Below are positions 19,101 to 31,100 of a stretch of 64,000 nt of DNA, one piece after another; position 1 is the first letter of the stretch; the number at the start of each line of letters is the position of its first letter. Under the pieces are notes generated by a model. That model did not search any database. It saw nothing but the letters and a program-made list of their open reading frames with translations, and was not told the origin of the DNA. The stretch comes from an uncultured Pseudomonadales bacterium. Its GTDB lineage: Bacteria > Pseudomonadota > Gammaproteobacteria > Pseudomonadales > Azotimanducaceae. The stretch lies in NCBI GenBank assembly GCA_958296195.1, contig OY282455.1:1302001-1366000 (forward strand), written 5' to 3'. Position numbers and translations under genes: made by a program.

Positions 19101-22100
19101 GACGGAGGGTGACAGCGGCACGACGAACCTGACGTTCACGGCGACCTTGAGCGCGGCGAGCGCCCAGCAGGTGACGGTGGACTGGGGGGCAGGGACGGGT
19201 GGCACCGCCACTTCCGGGACGGACTACACGGCCATCACCGGCGGGACGCTGACCTTCACGGCGGGGACAACCAGCCAGACCTTCAACGTGGCGGTGACCG
19301 GCGATACGACCGACGAGTTGAACGAGACCGTCGTGGTGACCCTGAGCAGCCCGACGAACGCGACGATCTCGACGGCGAACGGCACGGGGACGATCACGGA
19401 CGACGACGGGCCGACGCTGTCAATCAACTCGCCGAGCGTGGCGGAGGGGGACAGCGGCTCGACGAACCTGACGTTCACGGTGACGTTGAGCGCGACGAGC
19501 GTCCAGCAGGTGACGGTGGACTGGGCAGAGGGGACCGGCGGCACAGCCACGTCGGAGACGGATTACACGGCCATCACGGGCGGGACGCTGACCTTCGCGG
19601 CGGGGACAACCAGCCAGACCTTCAACGTGGCGGTGACCGGCGATACGACCGACGAGTTGAACGAGACCGTCGTGGTGACCCTGAGCGACCCGACGAACGC
19701 GACGATCGCGACGGGCACCGGCACGGGGACGATCACGGACGACGACGGGCCGACGCTGTCAATCAACTCGCCGAGCGTGACGGAGGGGGACAGCGGCTCG
19801 ACGAACCTGACGTTCACGGCGACGTTGAGCGCGGCGAGCGCCCAGCAGGTGACGGTGGCCTGGGCCGACGCCGGGACCGGCACGGCCACGTCCGGGACCG
19901 ACTACACGGCCATCACGGGCGGGACGCTGACCTTCACGGCGGGGACAACCAGCCAGACCTTCAACGTGGCGGTGACGGGCGACACGATCGACGAGGCGAA
20001 CGAGACCGTCGTGGTGACCCTGAGCAGCCCGACGAACGCGACGATCTCGACGGCGAACGGCACGGGGACGATCACGGACGACGACGGGCCGACGGTGTCG
20101 ATCGACTCGCCGAGCGTGACTGAAGGCGACAGCGGCTCGACGAACCTGACGTTCACGGTGACGTTGAGCGCGGCGAGCGTCCAGCAGGTGACGGTGGCCT
20201 ACGCGGACGCCGGGAGCGGCACGGCCACGTCCGGGACCGACTACACGGCCATCACCGGCGGCACGCTGACCTTCCCGGTGGGGACGACCAGCCAGACCTT
20301 CAACGTGTCGGTGACGGGCGACACGACCGACGAAACGAACGAGACCATCGTGGTGACCCTGAGCAGCCCAACGAACGCGACGATCTCGACGGCGAGCGGC
20401 ACGGGGACGATCACGAGCGACGACGGACCGACGGTGTCGATCGACTCGCCGACCGTGACCGAGGGGGACAGCAGCACGACGAACCTGACGTTCACGGCGA
20501 CGTTGAGCGCGGCGAGCGTCCGGCAGGTGACGGTGGCCTACGCCGACGCCGGGAGCGGCACAGCCACGTCCGGGACCGACTACACGGCGATCACCGCCGG
20601 CACGCTGACCTTCGCGGTGGGGACGACCAGCCAGACCTTCACCGTAGCGGTGATGGGCGACACGACCGACGAGACGAACGAGACCGTCGTGGTAACCCTG
20701 AGCAGTCCGACGAACGCGACGATCGCGACGGGTACCGGCACGGGGACGATCACGGACGACGACGGGCCGACGATATCGATCGACTCGTCGAGCGTGCCGG
20801 AGGGCGACAACGGCTTGACGAGCCAGACGGTGACGGTGAGCCTGAGCGCGGCGAGCGCCCAGCAGGTGACGGTAGCCTACGCCGACGCCGGCACCGGCAC
20901 GGCCACGTCCGGGACCGACTACACGGCGATCACCGCCGGCACGCTGACCTTCGCGGTGGGGACGACCAGCCAGACCTTCACCGTGGCGGTGAGGGGCGAC
21001 ACGACCGACGAGTCGAACGAGACCATCGTGGTGACCCTGAGCAGCCCGACGAACGCGACGATCGCGACGGGTACCGGCACGGTGACGATCACGGACGACG
21101 ACGGGCCGATGCTGTCGATCAACTCACCGGACGTGACGGAGGGGGACAGCGGCTCGACGAACCTGACGTTCACCGTGACCTTGGGCGCGGCGACCAGCCA
21201 GCAGGTGACGGTGGCCTACGCCGACGCCGGGAGCGGCACAGCCACGTCCGGGACCGACTACACGGCGATCACCGCCGGCACGCTGACCTTCGCGGTGGGG
21301 ACGACCAGCCAGACCTTCACCGTAGCGGTGATGGGCGACACGACCGACGAGACGAACGAGACCGTCGTGGTAACCCTGAGCAGTCCGACGAACGCGACGA
21401 TCGCGACGGGTACCGGCACGGGGACGATCACGGACGACGACGGGCCGACGATATCGATCGACTCGTCGAGCGTGCCGGAGGGCGACAACGGCTTGACGAG
21501 CCAGACGGTGACGGTGAGCCTGAGCGCGGCGAGCGCCCAGCAGGTGACGGTGGCCTACGCCGACGCCGGCACCGGCACGGCCACGTCCGGGACCGACTAC
21601 ACGGCGATCACCGCCGGCACGCTGACCTTCGCGGTGGGGACGACCAGCCAGACCTTCACCGTGGCGGTGAGGGGCGACACGACCGACGAGTCGAACGAGA
21701 CCATCGTGGTGACCCTGAGCAGCCCGACGAACGCGACGATCGCGACGGGTACCGGCACGGTGACGATCACGGACGACGACGGGCCGATGCTGTCGATCAA
21801 CTCACCGGACGTGACGGAGGGGGACAGCGGCTCGACGAACCTGACGTTCACCGTGACCTTGGGCGCGGCGACCAGCCAGCAGGTGACGGTGGCCTACGCG
21901 GACGCCGGCACCGGCACGGCCACGTCGGGGACGGACTACACGGCGATCACCGCCGGCACGCTGACCTTCGCGGTGGGGACAACCAGCCAGACCTTCAACG
22001 TGGCGGTGACCGGCGACACGACCGACGAGTTGAACGAGACCGTCGTGGTGTCCCTGAGCGGCGCGACGAACGCGACCATCTCGACGGCGACCAGCACGGG

Positions 22101-25100
22101 GACGATCACGGACGACGACGGGCCGACGGTGTCGATCAACTCACCGAGCGTGACCGAGGGCGACAGCGGCACGAAGAACCTGACATTCACGGTGACCTTG
22201 AGCGCGGCGAGCGTCCAGCCGGTGACGGTGGCTTACGCCGACGCCGGGACCGGCACGGCCACGTCCGGGACGGACTACATGGCCATCACCGGCGGGACGC
22301 TGACCTTCACGGCGGGGACGACCAGCCAGACCTTCAACGTGGCGGTGAGGGGCGACACGACCGACGAGGCGAACGAGACCGTCGTGGTGACCCTGAGCAG
22401 CCCAACGAACGCGACGCTCGCGACGGCGAACGGGACGGGGACGATCACGAACGACGACGGGCCGACGGTGTCGATCGACTCGCCGACCGTGACCGAGGGT
22501 GACAGCGGCACGACGAACCTGACCTTCACGGTGAGGCTGAGCGCGGCGGGCGTCCAGCAGGTGACGGTGGCCTACGCCGACGCCGGCACCGGCACGGCCA
22601 CGTCGGGGACGGACTACACGGCGATCACCGGCGGGACGCTGACCTTCACGGCGGGGACGACCAGCCAGACCTTCAACGTGGCGGTGACCGGCGACACGAC
22701 CGACGAGACGAACGAGACCGTTGTGGTGTCCCTGAGCAGCCCGACGAACGCGACGATCGCGACGGCGACCGGCACGGGGACGATCACGGACGACGACGGG
22801 CCGACGGTATCGATCAACTCACCGAGCGTGACCGAGGGGAACAGTGGTTCGACGAACCTGACGTTCACGGCGACGTTGAGCGCGGCGAGCGTCCAGCAGG
22901 TGACGGTGGCCTACGCCGACGCCGGCACCGGCACGGCCACGTCCGGAACCGACTACACAGCCATCACCGCCGGGACGCTGACCTTCACGGCGGGGACGAC
23001 CAGCCAGACCTTCAACGTAGCGGTGACGGGCGACACGCTGGACGAGCCGAACGAAACCGTGATTGTGACCCTGAGCGGCGCGACGAACGCGACGATCTCG
23101 ACGGCGACCGGCACGGGGACGATCACGGACGACGACGATGCGCCGACGCTGTCAATCAACTCACCGAGCGTGGCCGAGGGGAACAGCGGTTCGACGAACC
23201 TGACGTTCACGGTGACCTTGAGCGCGGCGAGCGGCCAGCAGGTGACGGTGGCCTACGCCGACGCCGGGACCGGCACGGCGACCGGAGCGGGGACAGACTA
23301 CACGGCCATCACCGCCGGTACGCTGACTTTCACGGCGGGGACGACCAGCCAGACCTTCAACGTAGCGGTGACGGGCGATACGACCGACGAGTTGAACGAG
23401 ACCATCGTGGTGACCCTGAGCAGTGCGACGAACGCGACGATCGCGACGGGTACCGGCACGGGGACGATCACGGACGACGACGGGCCGACGGTGTCGATCA
23501 ACTCACCGAGTGTGACGGAGGGGGACAGCGGTTCGACGAACCTGACGTTCACGGTGACCTTGAGCGCGGCGAGCGTCCAGCAGGTGACAGTGGCCTACGC
23601 CGACGCCGGGACCGGCACGGCCACGCCGGGGACCGACTACACGGCGATCACCGACGGCACGCTGACCTTCACGGCGGGGACGACCAGCCAGACCTTCAAC
23701 GTGGCGGTGACCGGCGACACGACCGACGAGTTGAACGAGACCGTCGTGGTGACCCTGGGCAGCCCGACGAACGCGACGATCGCGACGGGCACCGGCACGG
23801 GGACGATCACGGACGACGACGGGCCAACGGTGTCGGTCAACTCGCCGAGCGTGACGGAGGGGGACAGCGGCTCGACGAACCTGACCTTCACGGCGACGTT
23901 GAGCGCGGCGAGCGGCCAGCAGGTGACGGTGGACTACGCCGATGCCACGACCGGCACAGCCACGTCGGGGACGGATTACACGGCGATCGCGGGCGGCACG
24001 CTGACCTTCACGGCGGGGACGACCAGCCAGACCTTCAACGTAGCGGTGACGGGCGACGAGGACGTCGAGACGAACGAGACCGTCGTGGTGACCCTGAGCA
24101 GCCCGACGAACGCGACGATCGCGACGGGTACCGGCACGGGGACGATCAACGACGACGACGATCCGACGGTGTCGATCGACTCGCCGAGCGTGACGGAGGG
24201 TGACAGCGGGTCGACGAACCTGACGTTCACGGTGACGTTGAGCGCGGCGAGCGGCCGGCAGGTGACGGTGGCCTGGGCCGACGCCAGGACCGGCACGGCC
24301 ACGTCGGGGACGGACTACACGGCCATCACGGGCGGGACGCTGACCTTCGCGGCGGGGACGACGAGCCAGACCTTCAACGTAGCGGTAACGGGCGACACGC
24401 TGGACGAGCCGAACGAGACGGTGGTGGTGACGCTGAGCAGTCCGACGAACGCGACCGTATCAAGTACGGCGGGTACCGGCACGGGGACGATCACGGACAA
24501 CGATGCGATGCCGACGCTGTCGATCAACTCGCCGAGCGTGACGGAGGGGAACAGCGGCTCAGCAACTCTGACGTTCACGGTGACGTTGAGCGCGGCGAGC
24601 GGCCGGCAGGTGACGGTAGCCTGGGCGGAGGGGACCGGCGGCACAGCCACGTCCGGGACGGATTACACGGCGCTCACGGGCGGGACGCTGACCTTCGCGG
24701 CGGGGACGACCAGCCAGACCTTCAACGTGGCAGTGACGGGCGATGTCCTGGCCGAGTCGAACGAGACCGTGGTGGTGTCGTTAAGCAGCCCGACGAACGC
24801 GGCCATATCAAGTACGGCGGGTACCGGCACGGGAACGATCACGGACGACGACGATACCCCGACGACGATCACCTTGACGGTGAACGACAACAGTGTGGGC
24901 GAGGGCGACGGGGCGACCCTGATCACGGTGACGGCGACGGTGGCTGGGACGACCCGGTTCGTTGATGCCACGACGGTACGCGTGAGCGTGGCGGGCAGCG
25001 GCACGACGGAGGCGGTGGACTTTGCGGCGGTGTCGGCCTTCGACATTACAATCGCGGCGGGCGTGGCGAGCGGTACCGGCAGCTTCACGCTGACGCCGAC

Positions 25101-28100
25101 GGCCGACGCGACGGACGAGACCAACGAGACTATTACGGTGAGCGGCGCCTCAGGCAGCCTGACGGTGAGCTCGGCGACGATCACGTTGACGGACGACGAC
25201 GACGCGCCGACGGCGATCACGTTGACGGTGGACGACAACAGCGTGGGTGAAGGCGACGGGGCGACCCTGATCACGGTGACCGCCACGGTGGCCGGTGCGA
25301 CGCGGTTCGCCGCGGCCACGACCGTTGGAGTGAGCGTGGCGGGCAGCGGCACGGCGACGGCGGTGGACTTTGCGGCGGTGTCGGCGTTCAACATCACGAT
25401 CGCGGCGGGCGCGGCGAGCGGCACCGGGACGTTCACGCTGACGCCGACGGACGATGCAGTGGACGAGACCAACGAGACGGTGACGGTGAGCGGCACGTCG
25501 GGCAGCCTGACGGTGAGCTCGGCCACGATCACGTTGACGGACGACGATGCCGCGCCGACGGCGATCACGCTGACGGTGGATGACAGCAGCGTGGGCGAGG
25601 GCGATGGGGCGACCACGATCACGGTGACGGCCACGGTGGACGGCACGACCCGGTTCGTTGACGCCAGGACCGTGACCGTGAGCGTGGCGGGAACCGGCAC
25701 GGCGACGGCGGTGGACTTCGCGGCGGTGGCGGGTTTCAACATCACCATCGGGGCCGGGGCGGCGAGCCAGACCGGGACGTTCACGCTGACGCCGACGGAC
25801 GATGCGGTGGACGAGACCAACGAGACGGTGACGGTGCGCGGCGCTTCGCCCGGCCTAACGGTGAACTCGGCCACGATTACGTTGACGGACAACGACGCCG
25901 CGCCGACGTCGATCACGCTGACGGTGAACGACGACGGCGTGGGCGAGGGCGACGGCGCGACCCTGATCACGGTGACGGCCACGGTGGCCGGGACGACCCG
26001 GTTCGCCGAAGCCACGACGGTGACCGTGAGTGTGGCGGGCAGCGGGACGGCGTCGGCGGTGGACTTCGCGGCGGTGTCGGACTTCGACATCACGATCGGG
26101 GCCGGGGCGGTGAGCGGCACCGGCAGCTTCACGCTGAGGCCGACGGCTGATGCGGTGGACGAGACCGATGAGACGATCACGGTGAGTGGCGCCTCAGGCA
26201 GTCTGACGGTGAGCTCGGCCACGATCAACCTGACGGACGATGACGGCCCGCCGACCTCACTCACGCTGACGGTGGACGACAGCAGCGTGGGCGAAGGCGA
26301 CGGGGCGACTTTGATCACGGTGACGGCGACGGTGAACGGGGCGACGCGGTTCGCCGGGGTCACGACGGTGACGGTGAGCGTGGCGGGGGCCGGCGCGGCG
26401 GGGGCGGTGGACTTCGCGGCGGTGACGGACTTCGACATCACGATTGCGGCGGGGGCGGCGAGCGGCGCCGGGAGCTTCACGCTGACGCCGACCAACGATG
26501 TGGTGGACGAAACCGATGAGACGGTGACGGTGAGCGGCGCCTCAAGCGGCCTGACGGTGAACTCGGCCACGCTCACGTTGACGGACGACGACGACGCGCC
26601 GACTGCGATCACCTTGACGGTGGACGACAGCAGCGTGGGCGAAGGCGACGGGGCCACCACGATCACGGTGACGGCCACGGTGGACGGCACGACCCGGTTC
26701 GCCGCGGCCACGACCATTGGGGTGAGCGTGGCGGGCAGCGGGACGGCGACGGCGGTGGACTTTGCGGCGGTGTCGGCCTTCGACATCACGATTGCGGCGG
26801 GCGCGGCGAGCGGCACCGGGAGCTTCACACTGACGCCTACGGCCGACGTCGTGGACGAGACCGACGAGACCGTGACAGTGCGCGGCACCTCGGGCAGCCT
26901 GACAGTGAGCCCGGCCACGCTCACGTTGACGGACGACGACGACGCCCCAACCGCAATCACCTTGACGGTGGACGACAACAGCGTGGGCGAGGGCGACGGG
27001 GCGACCACGATCACGGTGACCGCCGCGGTGGACGGCGCGACCCGGTTCGCCGCGGCCACGACGGTGCGCGTGAGCGTGGCGGGCAGCGGCGCGGCGACGG
27101 CGGTGAACTTCGCCGCGGTGTCGCCCTTCGACGTCACGATTGCGGCGGGCGCGGCGAGCCAGACCGGGACGTTCACGCTGACGCCGACGAACGATGCGCT
27201 GGACGAGACCGACGAGACGGTGACGGTGAGCGGCGCCTCAGGCAGCCTGACGGTGAACCCGGCCACGATCGCGTTGACGGACGACGATGCGACGCCGCCC
27301 TCGATCACGTTGACGGTGAACGACAACAGCGTGGGCGAGGGCGACGGGGCGACCACGATCACGGTGACCGCCACGGTGGACGGCGCGACCCGGTTCGCCG
27401 CGGCCAGGGCCGTGGGGGTGAGCGTGGCGGGCAGCGGCACGGCGACGGCGGTGGACTTCGCCGCGGTGTCGGCGTTCAACATCGAGATCGCGGCGGGGGC
27501 GGCAAGCGGCACCGGGCGCTTCACGCTGACGCCGACGGACGATGCGGCGGACGAGACCAACGAGACGGTGACGGTGCGCGGCACCTCAGGCAGTCTGCCG
27601 GTGAACCCGGCCACAATCACGTTGACGGACAACGACGCGGCGCCGACCGCGATCACTCTGACAGTGAATGACAACCGCGTGGGCGAGGGCGACGGGGCGA
27701 CGACGATCACGGTGACGGCGACGGTGGACGGCACGATGCGGTTCGCCGAGGCAACGACGGTGCAGGTGGGCGTGGCGGGCAGCGGCACGGCGACGGCGGT
27801 GGACTTCGCGACGGTGGCGGCGTTCAACATCGCCATCCCCGCCGGCGCGGCGAGCCAGACCGGGACGTTCACGCTGACGCCGACGGACGATGCGGTGGAT
27901 GAGACCGACGAGACGGTGACGGTGAGCGGCGCGGCGGGCAGCCTGACGGTGAACCCGGCGACGATCACGTTGACGGACAACGACGCGACGCCGACCGCGA
28001 TCACGCTGACGGTAAACGACGACGGCGTGGGCGAGGGCGACGGGGCGACCCTGATCACGGTGACGGCGACGGTGGCCGGCGGGACCCGGTTCGCCGCGGC

Positions 28101-31100
28101 GACGACGGTGACGGTGAGCGTGGCGGGCAGCGGCACGGCGGGGGCGGTGGACTTTGCGGCGGTGACGGACTTCGACATTACGATCGCAGCCGGCGCGGCG
28201 AGCGGCACCGGCAGCTTCACGCTGACGCCGACGGACGATGCGGCGGACGAGACTGATGAGACCATCACGGTGCGCGGGACTTCAGGCGGCCTGACGGTGA
28301 GCCCGACCACGCTCAGCCTGACGGACGACGACGGGACGGTGACGTCGATCACGCTGACGGTGGACGACGCCAGCGTAGCCGAGGGTGACGGGGCGACGAC
28401 GATCACGGTGACGGCCGCGTTGAACGGCTCGAACGTGTTCATCGATCCCACGACGGTGCAGGTGAACGTGGCGGGCAGCGGCACGGCGGGGGCGGTGGAC
28501 TTCGCGGCGGTGTCGTCCTTCAACATTACGCTCGCCTCGAGGGCGACGAGCGGCACCGGCACCTTCACGCTGACGCCGACGGATGATGCGACGGACGAGA
28601 CCGACGAGACAGTGACGGTGAGCGGGACGTCGGGCAGCCTGACGGTGAACTCGGCCACGATCGCGCTGACGGACGACGATGCGGCCCCGACCGCGCTCAC
28701 CTTGACGGTGGATGAGAGCAGCGTGGGCGAGGGCGACGGCGCGACGACGATCACGGTGACGGCGACAGTGGACGGCGCGACCCGGTTCGCCGCGGCGAAG
28801 ACCGTTGGGGTAAGCGTGACCGGCAGCGGCACGGCGACGGCGGTGGATTTCACGGCGGTGTCGGCGTTCAACATCTCCATCGCGGCGGACGCGGCGAGCG
28901 GCGCCGGGACGTTCACGCTGACGCCGACAAACGACGTCGTGGACGAGACCGACGAGACGCTGACGGTGAGCGGCGTGTCGGGCGGCCTGACGGTGAGCCC
29001 GGCCACGATCGCATTGACGGACGACGACGCGGCGCCGACCTCGATCAGCTTGACGGTGGACGACGTCAGCGTGAGCGAGCGCGCCGGCGCGACGACGATC
29101 ACGGTGACGGCGACGGTGAACGGCGGCACGCGGTTCGCCGCGGCCCGGACGGTGCGGGTGAGCGTGGCGGGGAGCGGCGCGCCGGGGACGGTGAGCTTCG
29201 CGGCGGTGTCGGCGTTCGACATCGAGATCCCGGCGGGCGCGGCGAGCGGCACGGGGATGTTCACGCTGACGCCGACGAACGATGGGGTGGTCAACGCCGA
29301 CGAGACGGTGGCGGTGCGCGGCGCCTCGGGCAGCCTGACGGTGAACCCGGCCCCGATCACGGTGACGGACGACGACCGGCTGCCGCCGCCGTCGCTGTCG
29401 ATCGACTCGCCGAGCGTGGCGGAGGGGGACGGCGGCTCGACGGACCTGACGTTCACGGTGGCCCTGAGCGCGGCCAGCGCCGAGCGGGTGACGGTGGACT
29501 ACGCGGACGCCGGGACCGGGACGGCCACGTCCGGGACCGACTACGCGGCGATCACCGCCGGTACGCTGACCTTCCCTGCGGGGACGACGAGCCGGGGGAT
29601 CACGGTGGCGGTGACGGGGGACACCGCCGACGAGCCGAACGAGACGGTGGCGGTGTCGCTGGGCAACCCCGCCAACGCGACGATTGGAGCCGGCACGGGG
29701 ACGGGGACGATCGCGGACGACGACGGTGGCGTCGGCATCGGTGCGCCGTCGCTGTCGATCGACTCGCCGCGCGCGGCGGAGGGGGACAGCGGCGCGACGG
29801 ACCTGACGTTCACGGTGACCCTGAGCCCGGGGAGCGTCCAGCAGGTGACGGTGGCCTACGCCGACGCCGGGACCGGCACGGCCACGTCGGGGACGGACTA
29901 CGCGGCGGTCGCCGGCGGGACGCTGACCTTCGCGGCGGGGGAGACGAGCAAGTCGTTCACGGTGTCGGTGACGGGCGACGTCCTGGACGAGGCGGACGAG
30001 ACCGTCGTGGCGTCGCTGAGCAACGCCGGGAACGCGACGGTCTCGACAGCGACTGGGACGGGGACGATCACGGACGACGACGGCGCGCCGTCGCTGTCGA
30101 TCGACTCGCCGCGCGTGGCGGAGGGGGACAGCGGCGCGACGGACCTGACGTTCACGGTGACGCTGAGCCCGGCGAGCGGCCGGCCGGTGACGGTGGCCTG
30201 GGCCGATGCGGGGACCGGCACGGCGACTTCGGGGACGGACTACGCGGCGGTCGCCGGCGGGACGCTGACCTTCGCGGCGGGGGAGACGGGCAAGTCGTTC
30301 ACGGTGTCGGTGACGGGCGACGTCCTGGACGAGGCGGACGAGACCGTCGTGGCAGCCCTGAGCAGCCCGACGAACGCGACGATCTCAACGGCGACGGGAA
30401 CGGGGACGATCACGGACGACGACGGCGCACCGTCGCTGTCGATCGACTCGCCGCGCGTGGCGGAGGGGGACGGCGGCTCGACGGACCTGACGTTCACGGT
30501 GACCCTGAGCGCGGCGAGCGGGAAGCAAGTGACGGTGGACTGGGCCGACGCCGGGAGCGGCACGGCCACGTCGGGGACGGACTACGCGGCGGTCGCCGGC
30601 GGGACGCTGGCCTTCGCGGCGGGGGAGACGGGCAAGTCGTTCACGGTGTCGGTGACGGGCGACGTCCTGGCCGAGGCGGACGAGACGGTGGTGGCGGTCC
30701 TGAGCCGCCCGGCGAACGCCGCCTTGGGGACGGCGCGCGGCGTCGGCACGATCATTGACGACGACATGGACCTGACGCCGAGCTTCGGCGGCGCGGCGGT
30801 GCCGGACCAGTCGTGGACCCGGAACTGGCCGATTCCGGCGTTGACGCTGCCGGCGGCGACGGGCGGCGACGGGGCGCTGACCTACGCGCTGGCGCCGGAA
30901 CCGCCCGCCGGGCTGAGCTTCAACGCGGCGACGCGGGAGTTGTCAGGGACGCCGACGCAGGCGCGGGCGGCGGCCGAATACAGCCTGACGGCCACGGACA
31001 GGGACGGGGACGCGGCGGCGCTGAGCTTCTCGGTCGAGGTGACCGGCCCGGTCGTGGCGTCGATCGCGGACGCCCAGGCGGTGGAGGGCGAACCCGTCGA

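Noticed and set aside
24663-29456. 1597-codon open frame on the minus strand
   Set aside because: It is the exact antisense of the type B Calx-beta array. The regular GC-rich repeat codons exclude stops on the other strand, and there is no start site or recognisable protein.
13201-30768. CRISPR array or intergenic satellite as explanation for the long repeats
   Set aside because: Units are 339-348 bases, have no spacers, and stay in one open frame encoding Calx-beta domains.
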